From Aeromonas australiensis (GTDB lineage: Bacteria > Pseudomonadota > Gammaproteobacteria > Enterobacterales > Aeromonadaceae), in NCBI RefSeq assembly GCF_000819725.1, contig NZ_CDDH01000071.1, forward strand, positions 1 through 51,109: a stretch of DNA of 51,109 nucleotides, written 5' to 3'. Under the pieces are notes generated by a model. It searched no databases and was not told the origin of the DNA. It saw only the letters and a program-made list of their open reading frames with translations. Position numbers and translations under genes: made by a program. Positions 37,853 to 45,919 of this stretch are shown in pieces; position 1 is the stretch's first letter, and every line of letters begins with the position of its first letter.

Positions 37853-39199
37853 ATGGAAATCAAACAACTCACCCTCGAAAATCTGGGGCGTTTTGAGCGT
37901 CTTGCCATCGAGTTTGCCCCCACGGAGCGGGTCAATTCGAATGTGACCGTGCTGATCGGCAACAATGGCGCAGGCAAAACCTCGGTACTCAAATCGTTGG
38001 CAACCTCGCTCAGCTGGTTTGTTGCCCGTTTGCGTAGCGACAAAGGCAGCGGCAGCCCCATCCCGGAAGAGGTTATCCTCAATGGCGCCAATACCGCAGT
38101 GGTCTCTCTTCAACTACATGATCAGCTACACAATCAACTACACGATCGCGAATACCGTTGGTCACTCACTAAAACCCGCGCTGGTCGCAAGAGCAACGAG
38201 CCATCCATATTGACCGACGCCAGCAAACTAGCCGATGAGTATCGAGCCCGATTGACAGCGCAGGAAAATGTCAGCCTGCCCCTGATCGCCTTCTACCCTG
38301 TCGAGCGGGTGGTGCTGGATATTCCGCTAAAGATCAAAGAGAAACATTCATTTCGCCAACTCGATGGTTATGACAACTCCCTGAGTCAACGAGTCGATTT
38401 CCGTCGTTTCTTCGAGTGGTTTCGCGAGCGGGAAGATAGCGAAAACGAGTCGGTCATCCCTGTTGATGTACTCAATGGCCTGCAAGATTTGCTCGATCCC
38501 GCACTTTGGCAAAAGTTGCAGCAGGCACAGGCATCAGCCAGAGATCGGCAGTTGACGGCGGTGCGCACAGCTATCGCCAACTTTATGCCCGGATTTAAAA
38601 ATCTGAAGGTCCGCCGCAAGCCGCGCCTGCATATGTCCATCGATAAAGAAGGGCAAACCCTCAATGTGTTGCAACTGTCGCAAGGGGAAAAATCCCTGAT
38701 GGCGCTGGTGGGCGATATTGCCCGCCGCCTTGCCATGATGAACCCCGGGCTGGAAAATCCGCTGCATGGCGACGGGGTGGTGCTGATCGACGAGGTGGAC
38801 ATGCACCTGCACCCGCAATGGGCACGCACTATCATCCAGCGGCTCACCGACACCTTCCCCAACTGCCAGTTTGTGCTGACCACCCATTCCCCCCTGGTGA
38901 TCAGCGATTGCAAGGATGTGCTGGTCTATTCGCTCGATAATGGCGAGTTAACTGAAGTGCCATCCCAATATGGTCAGGATGCCAACTCGGTGCTGCTGGA
39001 GGTGATGGATACCGCTATTCGCAATGAGCGGGTGGCGAGCCGACTGAATGACTTACTCGATTTAATTCAAGATCGGCAATTTGATAAGGCCAATGCCCTG
39101 CTGGCCGCGCTAAGAGCCGAGCTGCCAGCCAACAACCTGGAGCTGACCAAGGCTAGCCTGCTACTGCGCAAAGAGGAGCTGCGCCGTGCACAAGATTGA
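37853..39199 (+). CDS. ptuA: PtuA-like SMC/ABC-type ATPase of a Septu-like defence pair
   Basis: 448 residues, ATG after TAGGAATAGAGC. Single ABC-type ATPase: Walker A GNNGAGKTS (residues 36-44), signature LSQGEKSLMAL (near 274), Walker B VVLIDEVDMHLHP (near 309) and switch His in VLTTHSPLVIS. The insert between Walker A and the signature is about 230 residues and helical, as in OLD/RecF-like defence ATPases. It overlaps by 14 nt a gene for an HNH protein, which is the arrangement of Septu (PtuA-PtuB) and of the effector pair of some retrons. No reverse transcriptase is near. A 12-nt triplet repeat lies near residue 90. Other AAA-HNH pairs are possible. Confidence 0.75.
   Translation: MEIKQLTLENLGRFERLAIEFAPTERVNSNVTVLIGNNGAGKTSVLKSLATSLSWFVARLRSDKGSGSPIPEEVILNGANTAVVSLQLHDQLHNQLHDREYRWSLTKTRAGRKSNEPSILTDASKLADEYRARLTAQENVSLPLIAFYPVERVVLDIPLKIKEKHSFRQLDGYDNSLSQRVDFRRFFEWFREREDSENESVIPVDVLNGLQDLLDPALWQKLQQAQASARDRQLTAVRTAIANFMPGFKNLKVRRKPRLHMSIDKEGQTLNVLQLSQGEKSLMALVGDIARRLAMMNPGLENPLHGDGVVLIDEVDMHLHPQWARTIIQRLTDTFPNCQFVLTTHSPLVISDCKDVLVYSLDNGELTEVPSQYGQDANSVLLEVMDTAIRNERVASRLNDLLDLIQDRQFDKANALLAALRAELPANNLELTKASLLLRKEELRRAQD
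38114..38149 (+). repeat. Three tandem 12-nt repeats inside ptuA
   Basis: CTACATGATCAG, CTACACAATCAA and CTACACGATCGC are contiguous and in frame, coding LHDQ-LHNQ-LHDR. They look like a small in-frame expansion. Confidence 0.75.
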
Positions 39200-39836
39200 T
39201 AAGGGGCAGGAACCTGCAAGTCTCGCGGCATTCAAACGTCAACATCCTCATGCTCGATATCACGACCTACCCAACGATGAAGAGGGGCAGGCAATTCGCC
39301 AGCAGATCCGGGAGGCTTGCACTGCTGAGCAATTCCACCTCTGCGCCTACTGTTGCCAAGCCATCAGTGGCACCAGTGAAGACACCATGAACGAGCATGT
39401 TGAGGCGCGGGATCTTGCCCCTCACCGCACCATGGATTTCAGCAATCTGGTAGCCAGTTGCAAAACACCAAAGCAGTGCGATGCCGCCCATGGCTCGCAG
39501 CCTCTGCCGTTGACCCCGCTGATGCCTGAGTGCGAAACCGAGCTGCGCTTTAAATGGAGTGGTCGGGTTGAGGGGTTGACGGAAAGAGCCAAAGAGGCGA
39601 TCCGGGTACTCAATCTGGGAGATACGGAGCAAAATAACAAGGTGCTGGTTGCCAAGCGCAAACAGCTGGTGGATAGCCTGATTTGGACCCACTATGGCGA
39701 TGATCAGCAGGCACTGGCACTGGAAGATGATGCACAACTGCTGGCAATGCTGATTGAAGATCTGAGCCAGCCCAAACAAGGCAAGCTGGAGCCCTTCGCA
39801 CCTGTATTGGTGAATATACTGCGCAGTCAGCTCTAG
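39186..39836 (+). CDS. ptuB: PtuB-like HNH endonuclease of a Septu-like defence pair
   Basis: 216 residues, GTG start overlapping the ATPase gene by 14 nt. The HNH core has a zinc-type CxxC pair (CAYCC, Cys53/Cys56), the catalytic EH step (Glu70-His71), Asn87 in DFSNLVASC and Cys92, with CDAAHG following. This is the order seen in PtuB and in the HNH nucleases linked to retrons. The likely role is nucleic-acid cleavage when released or activated by PtuA during infection. It is the last gene of the island; no clear terminator follows. Confidence 0.72.
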   Translation: MHKIDKGQEPASLAAFKRQHPHARYHDLPNDEEGQAIRQQIREACTAEQFHLCAYCCQAISGTSEDTMNEHVEARDLAPHRTMDFSNLVASCKTPKQCDAAHGSQPLPLTPLMPECETELRFKWSGRVEGLTERAKEAIRVLNLGDTEQNNKVLVAKRKQLVDSLIWTHYGDDQQALALEDDAQLLAMLIEDLSQPKQGKLEPFAPVLVNILRSQL

Positions 39837-39991
39837 CGATTACATGCCTGCCCAGGTGACTCGGGAACCACAACCTCGGTACACCTCGTGCGCTTTTCTC
39901 CGCCAGACCGCGAGGATAGGCGCATCGCCTCCCCTCTGATAATCTGCCAGGGCCACGGCAGTCACCGTCCCTATTTTCATCTGGAGTCTTC

Positions 39992-40690
39992 ATGTCACTG
40001 ACCAAGAGTAAAACCTCGGCCAAGCGCAAAACGGCCGAGCCGCGCCACGAGAGTCCGGCCCTTGCCTATTTTCATCGCCAGTGGCGAGCCATCGAAAGGC
40101 TGCAGGGCAAGCTGGCCAAACAGGAGCTGGAGGGGGCGGATATCTATCAGCGCTTTGTCAGCGACATTGAGCCCCTTGAGCGTGAGCAGTGCGCGCTGAT
40201 CTTTCAGCTTTGCCAGCGGTTGGCCGGTTTCACCGCCCGCAAGAGTTTTACCCAGTGGCAGCGCGAGATGCTCCATGGCTGGATTGAAGATCTGATGAGA
40301 TATCTAGAATCCAACCCGTTTCGCGGGGAGCTGGATCTGGAGTCACTCTATATGGCGGTGCAAGCGGGCAGCGTGACCCAGTTTGATGAAGAGATGATCG
40401 AGGCACAATGCGACTTTATCACCGACATGCTGCAAGAGGCATTCGGCGAGAGCCCCGATGATATCGAGCTGCTGCGCGAGATGGTCAGAAATCCCGAGAA
40501 GTTGCGCGACTATATCGCGTTTGAGGAGCACCGGCTCTATCTGCAGCGGGATATCAAGCAGTTGCATGGGCAGCTGGCGACCATCACTTCCCTGGCAACC
40601 CTCAAGCCCTATCTGGCCGATCGCTTGGATGCTTGTCAGCACGCCATCTGGGATGAAGAGCCGGACTTTGATGAGATGTTCTTTCGTTAA
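39992..40690 (+). CDS. Helical protein of 232 residues, function unknown
   Basis: ATG after TCTGGAGTC. The N-terminus is Lys/Arg/Ser-rich (residues 1-20); the rest is predicted helical with many Glu and Leu residues, for example FTARKSFTQWQREMLHGWIE and DFITDMLQEAFGESPDDIEL, ending in DFDEMFFR. No membrane helix, signal peptide or catalytic motif is visible. I do not recognise the family with confidence. It lies between the defence island and a broken SWIM gene and has the GC-rich composition of the core genome. Confidence 0.75.
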   Translation: MSLTKSKTSAKRKTAEPRHESPALAYFHRQWRAIERLQGKLAKQELEGADIYQRFVSDIEPLEREQCALIFQLCQRLAGFTARKSFTQWQREMLHGWIEDLMRYLESNPFRGELDLESLYMAVQAGSVTQFDEEMIEAQCDFITDMLQEAFGESPDDIELLREMVRNPEKLRDYIAFEEHRLYLQRDIKQLHGQLATITSLATLKPYLADRLDACQHAIWDEEPDFDEMFFR

Positions 40691-40765
40691 ATCCGTTCAG
40701 CCTGATGGGTGCCATCACATCCTCTGACCATCATTGCGCCACTCACGTCACATAAGAAGGCGCCC

Positions 40766-41231
40766 TTGGCCCGCCGTTCCACCCATTGCGATGAACTGAT
40801 TGATATTGCCGAACTCAAGGCACAAAGCAGCGAAGCCAGCTTTGCCAAGAGGGGGGATCAGGTCTGTCAGGGGGACGGTACAGCAGCTCGCTCAGGATGG
40901 TGAGACCATCACCGCCCGGGTGCAGGGTAGCCATCTCTATCGGGTCAGGCTGGCAGTGGGGCAAGAGCTGGTGAGCCACTGCAACTGCCCCGCTGCCGGC
41001 TATCAGGCGCTCTGCAAACATGGGGTCGCTATCGCGCTGGCCTTCAATATGCAGCTCAGCGGCCTGGACGGTGAGCATAGCGCGGTGGTACCGCTGCCCG
41101 ATGAGCTCGAGTGAGATCCGAAACGCTGGGACTATTGGTCAAGGAAAGTGGAGCTGAGTGAACAGACCCTCTCGCTGGCCAAACTGAAAACCCTGATCAA
41201 CAGGGCGCTGCATAACGAGTTCGAGCGTTAG
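40766..41231 (+). pseudogene. Broken SWIM zinc-finger gene
   Basis: Reading ELIDIAELKAQSSEASFAKR up to a run of five G at 40870-40874, one must change frame to continue with GTVQQLAQDGETITARVQGS and the SWIM motif CNCPAAGYQALCKHGVA (C-x-C-x(n)-C-x-H). An in-frame TGA at 41112-41114 then interrupts the protein, after which the same frame stays open with WDYWSRKVELSEQTLSLAKL to a TAG at 41229-41231. Two lesions in under 500 nt mark a decayed gene, though the G-run indel could be a sequencing error. Intact relatives are unknown-function SWIM proteins, often longer. Confidence 0.75.
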
Positions 41232-41315
41232 CCTGAATTGCCGTATCCGTGACCGCATGTGCGTGGGTGTCAGAGGGGAGGTCTGCGAGAGCTCCCCCTG
41301 TTCGCTGGGGCTGTT

Positions 41316-42209
41316 TCAGCTTCGCAGCAGATTTGCCAGCAGCTCGCTGCCGAGCTGATCAAGCAGCTGGTAGCGCGCCTTGTAGCTGGCCCGCTTGCGG
41401 GAGGGGATCTCCTCCAGCGTCTTGCGGGGCACCTCCAGCGGCAGGCTCATCCAGAGTTCATCCTGCACGCTGCCCTGATGCTCCTGCCACAAGCCGTCGA
41501 GATCGAACTTGACCCGATCGGCGGTGCGCTTGCTGCTCTGATAGACGTGGCTTTGGGTGCGGATCCCGAGCAGGCTCTTGCACGCCAGCCCCCGGGCCAG
41601 CTCGGCAGCCATATAGACCAGCAGGGACATGGGGCGCAGCCCGCCGCACGCCTTGGTGACTAGCTTGATCTCCTCGCTCTGCCCCTTGCCGCCCTGCAGC
41701 GAACAGATCTCGAGGGTCGGGTTTGGCGCGGGGCGCAGATTGAGGGCCATGTAATAGAGCGCCGCGTCACCCAGCTTGAGGGTCAGGCTCATCTCCCCCT
41801 CTTTGCCCATGTGGGTTTGGTAATCCAGTTGCAGGGTCAGGGGGGCCGTCAGCTTGTCGCTCTGCCACTGGGCCAGCAACAGGCCGCGCCCGCTGTAGAT
41901 TGCCAGTTGCTGCGCCTTGGGCAGCTGCCGGGCCAGCTGCTGGTAGTGGCCGCTGATAAGCCCGGCTCGCAGGCGCTTGCGGAGCCCCTTGTGGCGATAG
42001 GGGTGGATCGGCTTTTCCAGAATATCGGGGAAGCGGCTGATCGCCTGCGCCAGCAGCGGTTGCTCCTGCTGCTGGCGATAGAGGGCGCGGGCGCCGGGAT
42101 TGAGCCAGAGACGCCCCACATACTTGGCCCGTCGGATGAGGTGACCCGACTCCTCCACCGGGTGAAGGCGGCGGGCGAGGGTTCGCAGGTGTGACAGATG
42201 AGATGACAT
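41316..42209 (-). CDS. VirK/YbjX (DUF535) family protein
   Basis: 297 residues from the ATG of MSSHLSHLRTLARRLHPVEE; upstream in-frame codons lack a ribosome site. Family-like blocks are LARRPFIHPYRHKG-type sequence (LEKPIHPYRHKGLRKRLRAG), EGEMSLTLKLGDAALYYMAL, LEICSLQGGKGQ and SLLGIRTQSHVYQSSKR. VirK and YbjX proteins have been tied to surface properties and antimicrobial peptide tolerance in enterobacteria, but the biochemical role is unclear. It is a single gene, convergent with the broken SWIM gene. Confidence 0.82.
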   Translation of the reverse strand: MSSHLSHLRTLARRLHPVEESGHLIRRAKYVGRLWLNPGARALYRQQQEQPLLAQAISRFPDILEKPIHPYRHKGLRKRLRAGLISGHYQQLARQLPKAQQLAIYSGRGLLLAQWQSDKLTAPLTLQLDYQTHMGKEGEMSLTLKLGDAALYYMALNLRPAPNPTLEICSLQGGKGQSEEIKLVTKACGGLRPMSLLVYMAAELARGLACKSLLGIRTQSHVYQSSKRTADRVKFDLDGLWQEHQGSVQDELWMSLPLEVPRKTLEEIPSRKRASYKARYQLLDQLGSELLANLLRS

Positions 42210-42536
42210 GGTGCCGACCTCTGGCTGGTGTGATGAGACAGGGCGGGGAGTGTAGGAGCGGGGCGCTGGCTTGTAAAAAAATGGATGGTAACAAAATGTG
42301 AAAATAGAACGCTCAATAGCTGCCGGTGCGGGGAGATGGGCCGTCGCGGTCACGACAGGAAATCTGGTGCCATCCTCTTGATGTGGTAGATGATTTGATG
42401 CGCAAAGGTTTTTATTGTGTTTTGTGTTTGTTAAAAGTGGTTGAGCTAGCGCGAACGGCTGATTAAGCTAGGCCGGTTTTTTAGGGACGAGCCCGTCACC
42501 AGAGCGGGCAGAACATGACACAAAACGGAGTTTTGC

Positions 42537-44054
42537 ATGACAGCTAGCACACCCATGTTAATCACCTTCCTGGTGTATATCCTCGGAATGGTGTTGATCG
42601 GCTTTATCGCCTATCGCGCCACCCGTAACTTTGATGACTACATTCTCGGCGGCCGCCGGATGGGGAGCTGGGTCACCGCTCTCTCTGCCGGTGCCTCCGA
42701 TATGAGCGGCTGGCTGCTGATGGGCCTGCCCGGCGCAGTCTTCCTCAGCGGCATCTCCGAGAGCTGGATCGCCATCGGTCTGGTGATCGGTGCCTACCTC
42801 AACTGGCGCTGGGTAGCGGGCCGCTTGCGGGTCCATACCGAGAAGAACCGCAATGCCCTGACCCTGCCGGACTATTTCACCTATCGCTTTGAAGATCACA
42901 GCAAGGTGCTGCGCATTCTCTCGGCGCTGGTGATCCTGCTGTTCTTCACCATCTATTGCGCCTCCGGTGTGGTGGCCGGTGCCCGTCTATTCGAGAGCAC
43001 CTTTGGCATGGATTATCACACCGCCCTCTGGGTCGGTGCCGCCGCCACCATCACCTACACCTTCTTCGGTGGCTTCCTCGCGGTGAGCTGGACCGATACG
43101 GTGCAGGCAACCCTGATGATCTTCGCCCTGATCCTGACCCCGGTCTTCGTCATCATCGCAGTCGGCGGGGTGGACAGCGCCATGATCGAGGTGGCCGCCA
43201 AGAGTGCCACCAACCTCGACATGTTCAAGAATCTGGATGTGATCGCCATTGTCTCGTTGATGGCCTGGGGTCTTGGCTACTTCGGTCAGCCCCACATTCT
43301 GGCCCGTTTCATGGCAGCAGATTCCCACCACTCCATGGCCAATGCTCGCCGTATCAGCATGACCTGGATGGTGTTCTGCCTCGCTGGCGCGGTGGCCATC
43401 GGCTTCTTCGGGCTGGCCTATTTTGCCCGCTTCCCGGACGTGGCGGCTGGGGTGACCGGCAACCCGGAGCGAGTCTTTATCGAGCTCTCCAAGCTCCTGT
43501 TCAACCCCTGGATCGCCGGTGTGCTGCTCTCCGCCATTCTGGCGGCGGTGATGAGCACGCTAAGCTGCCAGCTGCTGGTCTGCTCCAGTGCCATCACCGA
43601 GGATCTCTACAAGCCGTTCCTGCGCAAGAACGCCTCCCAGCGTGAGCTGGTGTGGGTGGGACGCCTGATGGTGCTGCTGATCGCGGTGATTGCCATTGTT
43701 GTCGCCATGAATCCGCAGAACCGGGTGCTGGGGCTGGTAAGCTACGCCTGGGCCGGTTTCGGTGCCGCCTTCGGCCCGGTGGTGCTGCTCTCCGTGCTGT
43801 GGCCGCGGATGACCCGCAACGGCGCGCTGGCGGGCATGCTGGTGGGTGCCATCACAGTCATCGTCTGGAAGCAGTTCGGCTGGCTGGGGCTGTATGAGAT
43901 CATCCCGGGCTTCCTGTTCGCGCTGCTGGCCATCGTGGTGGGTAGTCTGCTGGGTGACGCGCCTTCAAAAGCGATGCAGGAGCGTTTCCGCGAGGCTGAG
44001 GAGGAGTACAACACCCCGGCCGAGCGGGAGGGGGAGCCGGTTGCGGTGAGCTGA
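42537..44054 (+). CDS. putP: Sodium/proline symporter
   Basis: 505 residues with about 13 membrane helices, SSS family. PutP-specific blocks: YRATRNFDDYILGGRRMGSW, ALSAGASDMSGWLLMGLPGA (sodium and proline site), LNWRWVAGRLRVHTEKN, the YTFFGGFLAVSWTDTVQATL segment and LSAILAAVMSTLSCQLLVCS. It imports proline with Na+ across the inner membrane. The 180-nt upstream region is AT-rich and has GCTAGC/GCTAG arms near 42446-42471 but no clear operator. Confidence 0.95.
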   Translation: MTASTPMLITFLVYILGMVLIGFIAYRATRNFDDYILGGRRMGSWVTALSAGASDMSGWLLMGLPGAVFLSGISESWIAIGLVIGAYLNWRWVAGRLRVHTEKNRNALTLPDYFTYRFEDHSKVLRILSALVILLFFTIYCASGVVAGARLFESTFGMDYHTALWVGAAATITYTFFGGFLAVSWTDTVQATLMIFALILTPVFVIIAVGGVDSAMIEVAAKSATNLDMFKNLDVIAIVSLMAWGLGYFGQPHILARFMAADSHHSMANARRISMTWMVFCLAGAVAIGFFGLAYFARFPDVAAGVTGNPERVFIELSKLLFNPWIAGVLLSAILAAVMSTLSCQLLVCSSAITEDLYKPFLRKNASQRELVWVGRLMVLLIAVIAIVVAMNPQNRVLGLVSYAWAGFGAAFGPVVLLSVLWPRMTRNGALAGMLVGAITVIVWKQFGWLGLYEIIPGFLFALLAIVVGSLLGDAPSKAMQERFREAEEEYNTPAEREGEPVAVS

Positions 44055-44081
44055 TCCCTCCGATCGCTGTCTGATTAAGAG

Positions 44082-44145
44082 AGCCCCACCCCCGGGTAAG
44101 GAGCGCCCATATCGGCCATCCTTGCACCGGTTTGGTGGGGCTTTG
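44082..44145 (+). terminator. Long two-stem hairpin after putP, possible terminator
   Basis: AGCCCCACC (44082-44090) pairs with GGTGGGGCT (44134-44142), and inside it AAGGA pairs with TCCTT. Only three U follow, so termination is not certain. Confidence 0.45.
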
Positions 44146-44263
44146 TGCTATCTGATTCACTCTTGGGCACTTTTTTCTGTTCGGCCGGGTGCACCGGGTG
44201 CTCGCTTTCTTTTGTCTTGGCACCGAATATGGGACACTAGGCCGCCTGAAGGAGACCCAGTGC

Positions 44264-44581
44264 ATGCGCCTATTCACCCTGATCCTGATCCTCCTGCTGG
44301 GGGGGCTGCAATATGACCTCTGGCTGGGGAAGAACGGGCTGTCTGACTACCAGAATCTGTCGGAGGCCATCTCGCAGCAGCAGCGGGACAACCAGACTCT
44401 CAAGGATCGTAACGACCTCATCTACCGCGAGATAGATGACCTCACCTCTGGCCTCGAGGCCATCGAGGAGCTGTCACGCAACGATCTGGGATATATCAAG
44501 CAGGGGGAGACCTTCTACCGGATCATCCCCAAAGAGAAAGACAAAGAGACTGTACCGGACGATGGGCCCTACGATGACTGA
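44264..44581 (+). CDS. ftsB: Cell division protein FtsB
   Basis: 105 residues, ATG after GAAGGAGA; E. coli FtsB is 103. A single membrane helix at residues 3-20 (LFTLILILLLGGLQYDLWLG) is followed by a periplasmic coiled coil (about residues 28-70, SEAISQQQRDNQTLKDRNDL) and a C-terminal tail with GETFYRIIP. It bridges FtsL and FtsQ at the septum. Its stop lies inside ispD (8-nt overlap), as in many relatives. Confidence 0.94.
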   Translation: MRLFTLILILLLGGLQYDLWLGKNGLSDYQNLSEAISQQQRDNQTLKDRNDLIYREIDDLTSGLEAIEELSRNDLGYIKQGETFYRIIPKEKDKETVPDDGPYDD

Positions 44582-45266
44582 TGCCAGCCGGGTATCCGGC
44601 CTGACGGCGATCGTCCCTGCTGCCGGTATCGGTAGCCGGATGGGGGCCGATTGCCCCAAGCAGTACCTGCAACTGGCGGGTAAAACCATTCTCGAACATA
44701 CCCTGGAGCGGCTGCTCTCCCACCCGGCCATCGCCCAGGTGATCGTGGCGCTGGCGCCCCATGACCGCTGGTTCGAGGCCCTGCCCGTGGCGGCCAACCC
44801 GCGCATTGTGCAGGTAGAGGGAGGCGCCGAGCGCGCCTTTTCCGTCCTCAATGGCCTCCATGTGGCGCAAGGGGAGTGGGTGTTGGTGCACGATGCGGCC
44901 CGCCCTTGTCTGACTCACGGCGATCTCGATGGGCTGATTGCCGCGGCCATGAACTGCGGCGGTGCCATTCTCGGCAGTCGGGTGCGCGATACCATGAAGC
45001 GCTCCGATGGGGAGGGCAATATCATCGCCACCGTCGAGCGCGAGCAGCTCTGGCATGCCCTGACGCCGCAGATGTTCCCGACTCGTGCCCTGAAACGGGC
45101 GCTGGAAGAGGGGTTACAGCTGGGCGCCACCATCACTGACGAGGCCTCCGCCATGGAGCGGGCCGGATTCACGGTGCGGATGGTGGAGGGGCGCGCCGAC
45201 AATATCAAGGTGACCCGGCCGGAAGACTTGTCGCTGGCGGGGCTGTTTTTAAGCCAGCAGGCATAA
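44574..45266 (+). CDS. ispD: 2-C-methyl-D-erythritol 4-phosphate cytidylyltransferase
   Basis: 230 residues from the ATG overlapping the ftsB end. It catalyses the CTP-dependent third step of the MEP isoprenoid pathway. Signatures: AIVPAAGIGSRMGADCPKQY (nucleotide loop, residues about 11-30), VLVHDAARPCLT and the late TDEASAMERAGFTVRMVEG with NIKVTRPEDL. The next pathway enzyme, ispF, follows after a 176-nt stretch that contains two duplicated ispF starts. Confidence 0.96.
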   Translation: MTDASRVSGLTAIVPAAGIGSRMGADCPKQYLQLAGKTILEHTLERLLSHPAIAQVIVALAPHDRWFEALPVAANPRIVQVEGGAERAFSVLNGLHVAQGEWVLVHDAARPCLTHGDLDGLIAAAMNCGGAILGSRVRDTMKRSDGEGNIIATVEREQLWHALTPQMFPTRALKRALEEGLQLGATITDEASAMERAGFTVRMVEGRADNIKVTRPEDLSLAGLFLSQQA

Positions 45267-45306
45267 GCCCCCAGTCAGAACAAACAGGCCCGAACAAGGA
45301 GTTAGC

Positions 45307-45366
45307 ATGATCCGGATTGGATATGCTGTGGACGTATACAAAATTGATGTGGGAGGTTGCCGCTGA
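45307..45366 (+). CDS. 19-codon ORF echoing the IspF N-terminus (copy A)
   Basis: ATG eight nt after AAGGAG. The product is MIRIGYAVDVYKIDVGGCR, recognisably the IspF start ([13 protein letters not shown]) with His8-type metal ligands changed (HGFDVH to YAVDVY). Its TGA overlaps the ATG of the next ORF (TGATG), and GGGAGG inside its last codons can serve that start. Synonymous differences from ispF (CGG/CGC, GGA/GGT, GAC/GAT, GTA/GTT) indicate age with the frame kept. Translation is inferred from layout only. Confidence 0.5.
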   Translation: MIRIGYAVDVYKIDVGGCR

Positions 45367-45446
45367 TGATGCGCATTGGTCATGGTTTTGATGTGCACAA
45401 AATTGATGGGGTTGGTTTCAGCATGTCGGGAGGTCGTCTCTTATGA
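45366..45446 (+). CDS. 26-codon ORF echoing the IspF N-terminus (copy B)
   Basis: It begins [20 protein letters not shown], against [20 protein letters not shown] in IspF, so it covers about the first 25 codons. It keeps the Asp and His that bind metal in the full enzyme but cannot fold on its own. The TGA stop lies within ATGATG at the ispF start, an ATGA-type overlap, and GGGAGG ten nt earlier is the probable ispF ribosome site. It is likely to act, if at all, through translational coupling. Confidence 0.55.
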   Translation: MMRIGHGFDVHKIDGVGFSMSGGRLL

Positions 45447-45919
45447 TGCGCATTGGTCATGGTTTTGATGTTCATAAATTTGGTGGTGTTGGCCCCTGCA
45501 TGCTGGGTGGCGTGCCGGTTCCCTACGAGCAGGGGCTGGTTGCCCACTCCGACGGCGATGTGGTGCTGCACGCGGTGAGCGATGCCCTGCTGGGGGCCAT
45601 CGGGGCCGGTGATATCGGGCGCCACTTCCCGGATACCGCTGCCGAGTTCAAGGGGATCGACAGTCGTATCCTGCTGCGGGATGTGTTTGCCCGGGTACAG
45701 CAGGCGGGTTATGCCATTGGCAACCTGGATGTGACCATCATCGCTCAAGCCCCCAAAATGGCCCCCCATATCGACGCCATGTGCGCCGTGCTGGCCGCCG
45801 ATCTGCAATGTGATTTGAACCGGGTGAACGTCAAGGCGACCACCACCGAACAGCTTGGGTTTACGGGGCGCAAGGAAGGGATCGCCACCGAAGCCGTCGT
45901 CCTACTGGTGAAACAATAA
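45443..45919 (+). CDS. ispF: 2-C-methyl-D-erythritol 2,4-cyclodiphosphate synthase
   Basis: 158 residues from the first of two adjacent ATGs; the second (45446) matches the E. coli start. Metal ligands are in [13 protein letters not shown] (Asp and His) and the later [20 protein letters not shown] (His); also DIGRHFPDT and [18 protein letters not shown]. It forms the cyclic diphosphate of the MEP pathway after IspD and IspE. It is preceded by two partial copies of its own start and its TAA overlaps the truD ATG. Confidence 0.96.
   Translation: MMRIGHGFDVHKFGGVGPCMLGGVPVPYEQGLVAHSDGDVVLHAVSDALLGAIGAGDIGRHFPDTAAEFKGIDSRILLRDVFARVQQAGYAIGNLDVTIIAQAPKMAPHIDAMCAVLAADLQCDLNRVNVKATTTEQLGFTGRKEGIATEAVVLLVKQ

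Larger units (their letters stand above)
45299..45480 (+). repeat. Three tandem copies of the ispF start, two truncated (steps 59 and 77 nt)
   Basis: Copies begin at 45307, 45366 and 45443 (the true gene). The second and third are identical for the first 29 nt; the first is older, sharing ATTGG, GA.GT and AAAATTGAT but differing at many third positions. Each copy has a purine-rich ribosome site before it: AAGGAG, then GGGAGG twice. In copy two that GGGAGG corresponds to the Gly-Gly codons GGGTGG of ispF. Confidence 0.9.

Noticed and set aside
29102..39836. Prophage or integrative element carrying the defence genes
   Set aside because: No integrase, tRNA, att-like repeat, relaxase or phage structural gene is visible at either edge.
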